Part shown: positions 1 to 9,080 of the stretch, piece by piece
Layout: each line of letters begins with the position of its first letter
Numbering within the stretch: position 1 is the first letter of the stretch
Origin: JAJPKK01 sp963844635
GTDB lineage: Bacteria > Pseudomonadota > Alphaproteobacteria > Rhizobiales > Xanthobacteraceae
NCBI GenBank assembly: GCA_963844635.1
Contig: CAWJPD010000008.1
Span: 496,001 to 560,000, forward strand
Length of the DNA: 64,000 nucleotides
Reading direction: 5' to 3'
Notes under the pieces: model-generated
Databases searched by the model: none
Seen by the model: the letters and a program-made list of their open reading frames with translations, nothing else
Told to the model about the DNA's origin: nothing
Translations under genes and position numbers: made by a program

Positions 1-201
1 GCCGACGTGGAATCGATGCAGAAGGGCTTGGAGGCGCGGGGTTTCTATCACGACAAGATCGACGGCAAGGCCGGCATGCTGACGCGCGCCGCGCTCGGCA
101 CCTATCAGAAGGCGAACAGCCTCAAGATCGACTGCTGGCCCACCTCGGCGGTCCTCGACCACATGCGCAGCCGTGCGCTCGCCTCGCCACCGCCACGCTA
201 G
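1..201 (+). CDS. C-terminal fragment of a peptidoglycan-binding protein, probably a lytic murein transglycosylase
   Basis: The reading frame is open from the first base and ends at TAG 199-201; the start lies outside the window. The 66 visible residues match a PG_binding_1 domain: an LxxGLEARGFY-like helix, a DGKAG turn, then TRAALGTYQKANSL. In alphaproteobacteria this domain often closes MltB-type lytic transglycosylases, which cleave glycan strands in the periplasm, and the last residues (PTSAVLDHMRS) resemble that group. The catalytic domain is not visible, so the enzyme assignment is an inference; the domain call is firm. Confidence 0.65.
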   Translation, partial: ADVESMQKGLEARGFYHDKIDGKAGMLTRAALGTYQKANSLKIDCWPTSAVLDHMRSRALASPPPR

Positions 202-362
202 CTCTAAAGGTGATTCCGCTCAGATGGAATCAACCGATCGCAGCGGCGGGCAACGCGCCTACAGGGCGATGCCACTCGTTCAACACAAACATCGGGAAAG
301 GCGTGACACGCAACTCATGTTTCCGTTCTTGCCGGAAAAAAAATCCTATCTGGCCAGCATCG

Positions 363-1016
363 CTATGACCGGAACAGCCGCGTGTACTGCGTCTCATGGC
401 GCATGCCGAAAATATCGGCGCGAAGCGTCGCCGTGCCCGCATCATCAAGCGTTGCGGCAAGCGCGCGTCGCGCGGCCCCAGACAGCGCACCTTCAAGGCT
501 TGCGATGACGCGCTGACCGTCGGTCTGGCCGAGCGGGATCAGCCGTATTCCCGCCGACACCAGGTTGGACGCCATGGCCAGCAGAAAAGCGTGAAGTGCG
601 GGCACGGCCGCGATGCAATGGCCGGCGCAAGCGCTTGCGACGGCCACCGGATAGGCAAGCGGACCCGACCACGCCGCCGCCAGCCGGTCGAGGGCCGCGC
701 ACGGCCACGTTGCACGCGTGACCTGCATGAAGGCGGCGCCCTGCGTTGTCGTTTCCAGGAACCGCTCCTTGCAGCCCGCAAGCGCAGCGGCGAGTTCCGC
801 AATCTGGCCAAGGCGCTCGTCCGCTCCGGCGGCTGTCGCACGATGTCCCTCCACGAACAGCACGGCGTCGCAAAACAGGGGGCCGATATCGGCGAGCGTT
901 TCGATCCAGCGGCAAAGGCTTGCTGCATCGCAAATTTCCCGCGCCTCGACCGCCCATTCGAGACCGCCGGAAAAGGCGAACGCCCCGACCGGATATGCAG
1001 GAGAGAGGAAATTCAT
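363..1016 (-). CDS. ureF: Urease accessory protein UreF
   Basis: UreF works with UreD/H and UreG to load nickel into the urease apoprotein in the cytoplasm. The 217 residues show the family start FLSPAYPVGAFAFSGGLEWAV and an all-helical body. The frame stays open upstream of the ATG and encodes DPELYRLM, which resembles the usual UreF N-terminus (LYRLM-WLSP), yet no ATG, GTG or TTG lies in that extension before an in-frame stop. Either a noncanonical start is used or an indel has cut the 5' end. It is the last of three urease genes on this strand, about 210 bp downstream of ureE; ureG does not follow. Confidence 0.85.
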   Translation of the reverse strand: MNFLSPAYPVGAFAFSGGLEWAVEAREICDAASLCRWIETLADIGPLFCDAVLFVEGHRATAAGADERLGQIAELAAALAGCKERFLETTTQGAAFMQVTRATWPCAALDRLAAAWSGPLAYPVAVASACAGHCIAAVPALHAFLLAMASNLVSAGIRLIPLGQTDGQRVIASLEGALSGAARRALAATLDDAGTATLRADIFGMRHETQYTRLFRS

Positions 1017-1226
1017 CAGCCGATATAGCTCAGGATCGCCGGTCTCCTTATCCGAGGTCGCGGGTTTGCCTTGGAAATGAGGGGTCTCGTCTCCCCCGGC
1101 CCGACGAGCCGGCGTTCTCCTCGCGATGATTCCACGGCCTCACGGCTGGTTGCGTCGTCGGCATCGCGGGTTGACGCGCTCCCCGCGCCTGCAAGATGGG
1201 CGCGCGCGCCCCTCCTTGGCGCGGCT

Positions 1227-1727
1227 TCAGACATGGAAATCGCCGGTGACAGGATGAGCGTGGCCGTAAGCGCCGCGTTCCGGCTCGAATGGTGCCTCGA
1301 TGAAGGCAATGGATGCGCCGAGGTTGAGCAGCATGTCTTCAAGCACGTGATCCCGCCGCAGGCGTAAACGGCCGCCGATGACTTCCACCTCGGCGTGGCG
1401 ATTGCCGAGATGCCAGGCTAAGCGGGCCAATGTGTTGGCGTCCGCCGCGGTGACTTCGACCACAGGTTCGGGCTTCGCAATCACGGCAACGATGTGCTCG
1501 TCGTCGAGCACGAGGCCGTCGCCGGCGCGCAGCGCGAGGGCGTGCGGCAGGTCGAGCAGGAAACGGGTGCCGCCCTCACCGGCGAGCGCCACACGGCGCC
1601 GGTAGCGCTGCTCCGCGTCGAGCACGACATGGTCTACCGCTTCGGCGAGGCGCCACGCGCCAGCCGCGACGACGCGCGACGCGCGACGGACCACGCGGCC
1701 TGTTTGGCCGATGCCAAGCTCCGTCAA
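1227..1727 (-). CDS. ureE: Urease accessory protein UreE (nickel chaperone)
   Basis: UreE binds nickel and hands it to the urease activation complex. The 166-residue protein has the UreE N-terminal beta domain (LDAEQRYRRRVAL, FLLDLPHALALRAGDGL) and the C-terminal metal-binding part with AWHLGNRH and the DHVLEDMLLNLGA helix. The usual His-rich tail is reduced to GHAHPVTGDFHV. The start is a TTG whose bases overlap the ureC stop (TTGA), so translation is probably coupled to ureC. Confidence 0.88.
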   Translation of the reverse strand: MTELGIGQTGRVVRRASRVVAAGAWRLAEAVDHVVLDAEQRYRRRVALAGEGGTRFLLDLPHALALRAGDGLVLDDEHIVAVIAKPEPVVEVTAADANTLARLAWHLGNRHAEVEVIGGRLRLRRDHVLEDMLLNLGASIAFIEAPFEPERGAYGHAHPVTGDFHV

Positions 1728-3433
1728 AACAGGAAATACCTTTGTGCCATTGGCAGTTGTGTTGCCGGCGCGCAGGTCAGCAGCTCGCCATCCGCGGTCA
1801 CTTCATAGGTCTCGGGATCGACCGTGATTTTCGGAGTGGCGTCGTTGCGGACCATGCTCTTCTTGGTGATGTCGCGGGTATGTTCGACCGCGACGAACTC
1901 CTTTTCCACACCGAGCTTCTCGCGCAAGCGACCGCGCATGGCGGCCTTCGAGACGAACACGAGCGCGCCCGCGGCCACTGCCTTTCCGAATGCGCCGAAC
2001 ATCGGCCGATAGTGCACCGGCTGCGGGGTCGGGATCGAGGCATTGGGATCGCCCATCGGCGCAGCGACGATGGTGCCGCCCTTGATCACGACTCCGGCTT
2101 GACGCCGAAGAAAGCGGGCGACCACAGCACGAGGTCGGCAAGCTTGCCGGCTTCGACAGAGCCGATGTGTGTTGCGACCCCGTGCGCGATCGCTGGATTG
2201 ATCGTGTATTTGGCGATGTAGCGCTTGGCACGCGCATTGTCGTTGTCGCCTTTGTCCCCGGGCAGCTTGCCGCGCTGCTTCTTCATCTTGTCCGCAGTTT
2301 GCCAAGTGCGGATGATCACCTCGCCGATGCGGCCCATCGCCTGGCTGTCCGACGACATCATCGAGAGCGCGCCGAGATCGTGGAGAATATCCTCCGCCGC
2401 GATGGTTTCCTTGCGGATGCGGCTTTCGGCGAAGGCAAGGTCTTCGGCGATGGCCGGGTCGAGGTGATGGCATACCATCAGCATGTCGAGATGCTCGTCG
2501 ATGGTGTTGCGCGTGAACGGCCGCGTGGGGTTGGTCGAGGATGGCAGCACATTGCGCAGCCCGGCAACCTTGATGATATCCGGCGCATGGCCGCCACCGG
2601 CGCCTTCGGTGTGGAAGGCGTGAATGGTACGCCCCTTGAACGCCTTGATCGTATCTTCGACGAAGCCTGAACTCGTTCAGCGTGTCGGTGTGGATCATCA
2701 CCTGGATGTCGTGATCATCGGCGACCGACAGACAGCAGTCGATCGCGGCCGGCGTCGTCCCCCAATCCTCGTGAAGCTTCAGCGCGCAGGCGCCGCCCTT
2801 CACCTGCTCCTCAAGCGCTGCCGGCAGCGACGCATTGCCCTTGCCGGCAAAGCCGAGATTCATCGGAAAGGCGTCGGCCGCCTGGATCATCCTGCCGATA
2901 TGCCAGGGCCCAGGGGTGCAGGTGGTGGCGTTGGTGCCGGCCGCGGGACCGGTGCCGCCCCCCAGCATCGAGGTTATGCCCGCCATCAATGCCTCTTCGA
3001 TCTGCTGCGGACAGATGAAGTGGATGTGGGTATCGAAACCGCCGGCCGTCAAAATCTTTCCCTCGCCGGCGATCACCTCGGTCCCCGGCCCGATCACGAT
3101 CGTCACATCGGGCTGAATGTCGGGATTGCCGGCCTTGCCGATCCCGGCGACGCGGCCGCCCTTCAGACCGACGTCGGCTTTCACGATGCCCCAATGATCG
3201 AGGATCAGCGCATTGGTGACCACAGTGTCGACCGCTCCCTGGCGATTGGTCGTCTGGCTCTGGCCCATGCCGTCGCGGATGACCTTGCCGCCGCCGAATT
3301 TCACCTCCTCGCCATAGGTGGTGAAGTCCTTCTCCACCTCGATGATGAGATCGGTGTCGGCGAGCCGCACGCGGTCGCCGGTCGTAGGACCGAACATATC
3401 GGCATAGATGGAGCGGGGAATACGAATCGCCAC
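1724..3433 (-). pseudogene. ureC: Urease alpha subunit, with two compensating frameshifts
   Basis: UreC is the catalytic, dinickel subunit of urease. The GTG start at 3433 follows AAGGAG by 6 bases and gives the classic RIPRSIYADMFGPTTGDRV; 569 codons equals the family length. The first third is normal and holds THIHF (Ni ligands), the KLHEDWG lysine and MIHTDTLNE. Near 2671 one extra T shifts the frame, and near 2089 one missing base restores it. Between them the family sequence (CHHLD, SSDSQAMGR, SPAFFGVKPE) is in another frame, so the literal product loses the HTEGAGGGH region, the catalytic His and one Ni-ligand Asp. The displaced frame has no stop by chance. Either urease is dead or the sequence has two errors. 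ureA, ureB and ureD are not upstream. Confidence 0.85.
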
Positions 3434-3663
3434 CTCTTGCTCCTTCAGACTGGGAGAAGCCGGAATGCGGGATTTTTCATCACCTGATCCTCGCGTAGCG
3501 CAGTGGAGCGGGTGTGAATCCGTGTTTTCAGTCAAGCATAATTTGGCCGTTCCGGCAGCCACGTTCGAGCTTGGCTGATGAGGGCGTTGGCGGACGGCAA
3601 GCTTGCGGGCGACGGCTCCGCTAAACCATGCAACGGATGTGCCGCTGTCGCGGATGCAGCCGG

Positions 3664-5130
3664 CTACACCGATTGATGGGAATGCGCAGCCGCTGAGAAC
3701 TTTGCGCCTTTTTTCAGGACCAGTTCCTTGAGACGCGGCCGGTCGATTTTTCCGGCAGCCGTGAGCGGAATGGCGTCAAGGATCGCGACATTGGCCGGGA
3801 CGAAGGCCGCCGGCATCCGCGGCCGGCAGAAGGCCTGGATCGTTTCGACATTCATCTTTTCGAACCCAACCGTGGCCGCCCATACCTCCTCGACGCCGTG
3901 TTTGTTGGTCTCGACGAAAACGGCCGCTTCGGTGACGCCCGGGATCGAAGTCAGCAGGGCCTCCAGTTTTTCGGCAGGAAATTTGCCGCCGCCGACGTTC
4001 AAAACATCGTCAATGCGGCCGGAAATGATCAGGATGTCATCGCCAGTGAGCGAGCCAAGATCGCCCGGGTAAAACCAGCCGTCGCGAAACACCCGAGACG
4101 ACAGTTCAGGATCGTCCAGATAGGAGCTGACCGCCCCCCGGTTGGCGATGCGAACAATGCCCTCCGTCCCTCTCGGCAGCGTCCGGCCGGCCTCGTCGAC
4201 GATCTCCACAGTGGACCCCGGCGTGAGATAGCCGGCGGCACCCGGAATATTGGCAATCAGATGCGCCGGCGCCGCCGCGATCCCTCCCACCTCAGTGGCA
4301 GCGAAGCCATACCACAGGTTCCGGCACAAGCGCGGCCGCAATCGCTCCAACAACGCTTGCGGCAGGGCGCCTCCGCCGCTCAAAATGAGATCGAACTGAT
4401 ACTGGAACGAAGGAAACTGATCGTAAGTCCGGAGAAGCTGGGCGAGCACCGCCGGAAATGACCCAAGGACCTGAATTTCGTGGGTTTCGAAAGAACGCAG
4501 AGAATCCTCGATATTCTTGGCAGGGAAATAAACGGTGCCCCCGCGCCCAAGAAAGTCGATCACCGCATCTGCGCCCGCCGCCAGCGGCCAATTGAGGAAG
4601 AATCGCAAATACCTGCCCATGAAGCGGGCGTACCTGGCAATTCTTATTTCCATCAGGCTGTGCGTGAGCGCCACAGCCTTGGCATCGCCTGTGGTCCCCG
4701 ATGTCAGAACGATGCGGCATAAGGCACTGCTCGCTTCCTCACCCGAGATCACCCCTTCCACCGGCTTGCCGTCACCTGCAAACCAAGTCAGGTCGAGCGG
4801 CAGGCCAGCGACCGACGGGACAAAAGAGGAAATGTTGTTGCTGATGACCGCGTCGAGTTTGAATCGAACTCTGGGTGGTCCACGCGCCACCGACAACGTG
4901 ACGATGCCCACCAGCGCCAGCCCAAGCATGACAATCGTGTGAGAGATATCGTCCTCGATCGACAGGGCCACCACATCGCCCCGCTTGAGGCCGAACGACA
5001 GCGCTCGCCGCGCAACGTTGTGCATCTGAGCGGCAAGATGCCCATAGCGAATGGTTTGTCCATACACGCCGAGCGCTGGCAATTCAGGCTGAAGCCGGGC
5101 GCGAAACAGGATGGGCTCTGCAATATTCAT
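3664..5130 (-). CDS. AMP-dependent acyl-CoA synthetase/ligase
   Basis: This ANL-superfamily enzyme would adenylate a carboxylic acid and transfer it to CoA. All core motifs are present in order: the P-loop LTSGTTGDAKAVALTH, YGFAATEVG, GWFYPGDLG, the hinge SGRIDDVLNVGGGKFP, and the C-terminal lysine motif PLTAAGKIDR. From the chosen ATG (MNIAEPILFRARLQPELP) it is 488 residues, typical of the family; the longer upstream frame looks non-coding. The substrate cannot be read from sequence. It stands alone between the urease genes and a secreted protein, with no clear operon. Confidence 0.82.
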   Translation of the reverse strand: MNIAEPILFRARLQPELPALGVYGQTIRYGHLAAQMHNVARRALSFGLKRGDVVALSIEDDISHTIVMLGLALVGIVTLSVARGPPRVRFKLDAVISNNISSFVPSVAGLPLDLTWFAGDGKPVEGVISGEEASSALCRIVLTSGTTGDAKAVALTHSLMEIRIARYARFMGRYLRFFLNWPLAAGADAVIDFLGRGGTVYFPAKNIEDSLRSFETHEIQVLGSFPAVLAQLLRTYDQFPSFQYQFDLILSGGGALPQALLERLRPRLCRNLWYGFAATEVGGIAAAPAHLIANIPGAAGYLTPGSTVEIVDEAGRTLPRGTEGIVRIANRGAVSSYLDDPELSSRVFRDGWFYPGDLGSLTGDDILIISGRIDDVLNVGGGKFPAEKLEALLTSIPGVTEAAVFVETNKHGVEEVWAATVGFEKMNVETIQAFCRPRMPAAFVPANVAILDAIPLTAAGKIDRPRLKELVLKKGAKFSAAAHSHQSV

Positions 5131-5323
5131 ATCGCGACCAGGATAAGGGGCGTCGATACGCCGCCCCCTCTTCGTGAAGGAAATCGACGAGAGGAGGGCA
5201 GTTGCCCGAGCGATGCACCCACTGAAGACGGGAACCGAACTCACGCGGCAAAATATCGGTAGCGCCGCTCAACGAGCGCGGGTCGCCCGGTCCGGGCGAC
5301 CAACCATCTTCCAACACGGTCCC

Positions 5324-6178
5324 TCAATTCTGCGTCTTGGGGAAATATCGCGCGTCCGGCGGCTGCTGGCCCTTTCGGGTCGGCATCAGGTACCCGTCGG
5401 GGCTGAGCATATAATATTCCTGACCGATGGTGACCCAACTGTTGCCTTCGACGCAGCTTTCCCGGCTCCAGTTTGGATATTCTTGCGAGCTGCGCCGGAA
5501 TGTCTTGTCGGCCGTCCAGGGTCGGGTCAGGGCATGATCGATCACCGTGATCACGTCGTGCAGCAGGTTGGGGTTGGTCTTATCGAGGGAAATCCGTTCC
5601 TTGAAGGTGGACTCGTTGTCGAAATCGAGCGGCAGGCCGGAGGCGTCGTAGGCGCGTGGCCCTTTGAACGGGCCCCGGGTCTCGACTTCCAGCACATCAT
5701 AGACGCCATCGCCATCCTCATCGACCCAAGTGCCCATCGAAAACCCCTGATAGGTGGGTTCGAGATCGGTCGGCCACGGGCGCCCGTCGGTGAAGATGTG
5801 ACGAAGGCTGTCGCCCGCCGAGATGTAGGTCGTTTGCGGCGTGACGATGAACTCGAAGGTCCCTGCCGACATCATGGTCGGCATGCCGGCCGGGATGCAC
5901 GAGGAGTGATCGAGGAAATTGCCCAGCTTGCCCTCGGCCTGTTCGGCAAGATTTGCTTCGTAAATCTTCTTGTATTCTTCCGTCAACGGTGCCTGCTGTC
6001 CCTTGCCATAGGGCTTGCTGGGATCGAACCTTAATTGCTGGCCCGGCATGCGCGGAAAGACGGCAGCCCACTCGCCTTTCCAGTTCGGGAATTTCTTGTC
6101 CTGAGCCTGGGCGCCGCCAACCGTCATCACCAGAACCGCGGCCAGTGCGAGCACCTTGAACGTGCTTCGATCTATCAT
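5324..6178 (-). CDS. Secreted protein of unknown function
   Basis: The start at 6178 is chosen because GGGAGG lies 6 bases upstream; it gives a clear signal peptide (hydrophobic LALAAVLVMTV, cleavage after AQA). The mature protein of about 260 residues has FPNWKGEW near its start, PLTEEYKKIYEANL, a CIPAGMPTMMSAGTFEF segment and a calcium-loop-like DEDGDGVYD. This arrangement (N-terminal W-G-W, PLTPEY-like helix, C-x-P-x-G-x-P, GTWVDEDGDG) matches a widespread family of periplasmic proteins without known function; the product at 22720-23917 is a distant relative. No catalytic assignment is possible. Confidence 0.7.
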   Translation of the reverse strand: MIDRSTFKVLALAAVLVMTVGGAQAQDKKFPNWKGEWAAVFPRMPGQQLRFDPSKPYGKGQQAPLTEEYKKIYEANLAEQAEGKLGNFLDHSSCIPAGMPTMMSAGTFEFIVTPQTTYISAGDSLRHIFTDGRPWPTDLEPTYQGFSMGTWVDEDGDGVYDVLEVETRGPFKGPRAYDASGLPLDFDNESTFKERISLDKTNPNLLHDVITVIDHALTRPWTADKTFRRSSQEYPNWSRESCVEGNSWVTIGQEYYMLSPDGYLMPTRKGQQPPDARYFPKTQN

Positions 6179-6410
6179 CGTCATCCTCCCTCTCGCAGGA
6201 CCATGGGTCCGAAAGCAATGCACGCGGCATTCACGCGGATGCAGGATATATCGCCGGCACGACAAAGTGAACGGCACGTCCGTCCCGCGAAGGCGAACAG
6301 GGGAGCGCGCGGGAACCAGCCGCGGCGCGGGGACGTTTTGGAACCGGCTGCCCACGAATTGTGCGCGGCCGCTGGATCAACCAAGCCAGGGGCCCAAGCC
6401 GGAGACCGAA

Positions 6411-7088
6411 GTGTCGATTGCTGCTGCACCGGACCTTTTCACGGAGTCTGCGGGCCGCCGTGACAGGATTGCGGCCAAAAGCCTGCGTGAACGGCTTCGC
6501 GAAGCTACCGCGCAAGCACACGCCGGACTGGATCGGCAATTCGCGTCGCTCGATCTGCGCAATCGCGGCGAGTACCGGTGCTTTCTCGCCGCCAATGCAG
6601 GCGCCTTGCTGCCGATAGAGGACGCATTGGTTGCGGCGGGCGTTGAACGGATGTTTCCGGATTGGCCCCTTCGGTCCCGGCGGCGCGCGATCGGAGACGA
6701 CCTCGCCCGGCTCGGCGGCGTTGCCTTGCCGCTGATCGAGGTGACTGCCCTCGACCAGCGCGCAGTGCTTGGCACGATGTATGTGCTGGAAGGCTCGCGC
6801 CTCGGCGCGAGATTGCTGCTCAAGACGGTCCTCACCTCACCCGACCCGGCTGTTGCCGACGCCACGAACTACTTGGCGCATGGGGCGAGAGAGCATTTCT
6901 GGAAGAGCTTTCTCCCGATCCTCGAGCATCATGGCGAAGGACTAGCCGACGACAAGGCGGCCATTGAGGGCGCTCGCGACGCGTTCGCGATATTTTCGCA
7001 GGCTGCTCAACAGGTATGCGGGCCCGGCAAGTCTCCGCCGGGCTGTCCTTCCCCCGGCTGTGGCGAGGTGAGCAACCGTTCTCTTTGA
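6411..7088 (+). CDS. Biliverdin-producing heme oxygenase (BphO-type)
   Basis: Heme oxygenases open heme to biliverdin, iron and CO; the BphO type usually supplies biliverdin to bacteriophytochromes. The protein has LREATAQAHAGLDRQF with the likely proximal heme His, the EYRCFLAANAGALLPIEDAL helix and TMYVLEGSRLGARLL, the distal-helix signature of this subgroup. A GTG start at 6411 preceded by GGAG (6-base spacing) fits better than far upstream ATGs. The tail after the last helix (about 25 residues, ending GEVSNRSL) looks added: its DNA matches the dispersed palindromic repeat that begins there. No phytochrome gene lies in this window. Confidence 0.8.
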   Translation: MSIAAAPDLFTESAGRRDRIAAKSLRERLREATAQAHAGLDRQFASLDLRNRGEYRCFLAANAGALLPIEDALVAAGVERMFPDWPLRSRRRAIGDDLARLGGVALPLIEVTALDQRAVLGTMYVLEGSRLGARLLLKTVLTSPDPAVADATNYLAHGAREHFWKSFLPILEHHGEGLADDKAAIEGARDAFAIFSQAAQQVCGPGKSPPGCPSPGCGEVSNRSL

Positions 7089-7126
7089 GTTTGCGCCCGA
7101 AAAGTCTGCAACTTTAGGGACATGCA
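7060..7126 (+). repeat. Partial copy of the dispersed palindromic element
   Basis: The run includes GTTCTCTTTGA, then CCGAAAAGTCTGCAACTTT and a degraded right arm (GGGACATGC). It lacks the GCGCATGATC left arm seen in full copies. It overlaps the last codons and the stop of the heme oxygenase gene. Confidence 0.7.
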
Positions 7127-7350
7127 CGAAGCGGCCGCGTGCGGGCCGCTCCCCGACGGCGCCTTGACCTTTGAGGCGCAAACGTCGTCAAGCCCCGTGA
7201 CGGCTGCGTGCCCGTCACCCCAACTCTCTTTCAGCAAGTGTGAGCCGCTTCACGGTCACAGGACGCGGTTGCGGTTATTTTTGTTGGGGATCGAAACAGC
7301 GATCCGAGCACCCGGTCACATCGAAAACCAATGATGAACAGGAGAGACAC

Positions 7351-8129
7351 ATGGCCGACAACGTAGATCTGACGAGAAGATTACCGCGCGGTGCGATCCC
7401 TTCGCCTCGCTGGCAGCTTGCGGCAGCCATGCCACATGTTCCGGACCCTAAAATATCAATTCCTCGAGCTTTCTGATGTGGCCAGCTCAGATGTCGCTCT
7501 GGAACAATTCCACCTACGGTGACTGTGTTTCCGCTGAGGAAGCCTTCGCCAAGGCAACCGCCACGCCGCAGACCTTCATTCCGGAGACCACGGTCGTCGC
7601 CTGGGCATCGGCACATGGATATCTAAACGGTGCAATCCTGACTGATGTTATGAACACGATGCAAACGGATGGATTTCCGTTCAACAACAAAACATATGAC
7701 GACGGGCCCTACAACTCAGTCAACTGGACCAATGCCGCAATTCTGAATAGCGCCATCTACAGCCACGGCCCAGTGAAAATCGGTGTGGGGGCGGAGGACT
7801 TCCAAACGAATGCCAATGGCTTCGTGACGCCGAACACGAGCGGTTGGACGATGTACAATTACCCGAAGGGTCAGACGGAGGATCACTGTGTAAGCCTTTG
7901 CGGCTACGGGACATTGGAGGCGTTGGTCGCGCTATTTCACCAGCATGACGTGGTCGTCAATGTGCAGGAGGGCATGCCCACAGGCCTCTGTTATGCGATG
8001 TTCACTTGGAATTCCATCGGGATTGTCGATCAGCAGTCTTTGCTGAACATGACATACGAGGCCTGGCTTCGCAGTCCAGTTACGATTATCAAGGGGAAGA
8101 AAGGCAAGGGGGCATTTGTCTCTAATTAG
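7351..8129 (+). pseudogene. Papain-like cysteine peptidase-fold protein, copy 1, split by a frameshift
   Basis: A short frame starts at ATG 7351 behind AGGAG and ends at TGA 7474-7476; a second frame starts on the A of that TGA (TGATG) and runs 217 residues. Compared with the intact neighbour at 8260, the two are halves of one gene: a one-base change near 7455-7468 would join them as ...SFLMWP, matching SFIVWP there. The second part carries YGDC (Cys17), EDHCVSLCGYG (His137) and FTWNSIG (Asn179), spaced as in C1-like cysteine peptidases. The N-terminal part has the motif RGAIPSPRWQLAAAMP, which occurs twice in copy 2. TGATG could also mean real coupled translation. Function unknown; the fold call is from motif order only. 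Confidence 0.55.
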
Positions 8130-8259
8130 GCAAAAACCTTCTCTCGCGGTAATATCACTTGGCGCCGACTGAAGACTGTGCAGCTTGCATTAAGCCTGGA
8201 CCGGCCTGGTTGAGTAAATCCAGGCCGACCCGCGAATTAGTTTGTCTTCGAGGAAGAAT

Positions 8260-9060
8260 GTGACAATGAAAATGCCGCGCGGCGCAATACCGATCCCTCG
8301 AAGTGAACTGGCGGCTTCGGAGCCCTTTCGACCCGATGCAGGCTCGGCGATCTTTGTTCCAAGCGGTGAGTTTCCGACGCCCAATCACGAACTAGCGGCG
8401 GCCCAACCCTACAAGGGCGGCCGCCCCACACCGGAAAGCTTCATTGTTTGGCCAATAAAAATCGACTGTTGGGGAAGCAAGGAGGGCAGCTATTCAAATT
8501 GGGCCGAGGAAGCTTTTGCTAAGGCATGCGCCGAACCCAAGGTGTTTATACCACCCGAAGCGGTCCTATTGACTTTGTGCGAATGCGGTTCGTCGAATTT
8601 CGCCGCGTTCATGCAAACGCACGGATTTCAACTGGACCATAGGTCCTATGTGGATGGGCCTTTCAACTCGGTCGATTGGACGAACGCGGCAGCTTTGAAC
8701 GGCGCCATAGCGAATGTCGGACCGGTAAAGGTCGGTATTGCCTGGGCAACTCAGCTTTCTACCCCCCTGGGCCGAGTTTCGACGGGAGCAAGTGGCTGGG
8801 CTATCCACGGCCTATCAAGGGCCCAGATCGAAGATCACTTCGCCAGCCTCTGCGGCTACGGTTCCTTGGGCGCGTTGGTCGATCTTTTCGACCAGCACGG
8901 AGTTGGCGTGAATCTGCCGTTGGATATGCCTACGGGGCTTTGTTACGCGATGTTCATTCAGGGATCTATCGGGATCATCGACCGGCAATCGCTAATGAAC
9001 ATCGCCGGCGAAGCTTGGGTCCGAAATCCAACGACGATCGCCAAGAATATCAGCCCGTGA
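8260..9060 (+). CDS. Papain-like fold protein, copy 2, lacking the expected catalytic Cys
   Basis: This intact paralogue of the gene just upstream has 266 residues from GTG 8260 (GAGGA 5 bases upstream); ATG 8266 is an alternative. Residues 6-24 and 34-52 each hold the motif G-[AE]-[IF]-P-x-P-x-x-x-L-A-A, followed by the globular domain with AEEAFAKA, DGPFNSVDWTNAAALNGAI, EDHFASLCGYG and GLCYAMF. Aligned to copy 1, the putative nucleophile Cys is Ser79 and the Asn of TWNSIG is Gly, while the His is kept. It is therefore probably a non-catalytic homologue. No signal peptide or membrane segment is seen. It converges on trpE. Confidence 0.65.
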   Translation: MTMKMPRGAIPIPRSELAASEPFRPDAGSAIFVPSGEFPTPNHELAAAQPYKGGRPTPESFIVWPIKIDCWGSKEGSYSNWAEEAFAKACAEPKVFIPPEAVLLTLCECGSSNFAAFMQTHGFQLDHRSYVDGPFNSVDWTNAAALNGAIANVGPVKVGIAWATQLSTPLGRVSTGASGWAIHGLSRAQIEDHFASLCGYGSLGALVDLFDQHGVGVNLPLDMPTGLCYAMFIQGSIGIIDRQSLMNIAGEAWVRNPTTIAKNISP

Positions 9061-9080
9061 TCCTCAATGAGTTGACGCTC

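Noticed and set aside
1017..1226. Separate small gene between ureE and ureF
   Set aside because: The frames there are short and atypical. The part next to ureF encodes the conserved UreF N-terminus without a start codon.
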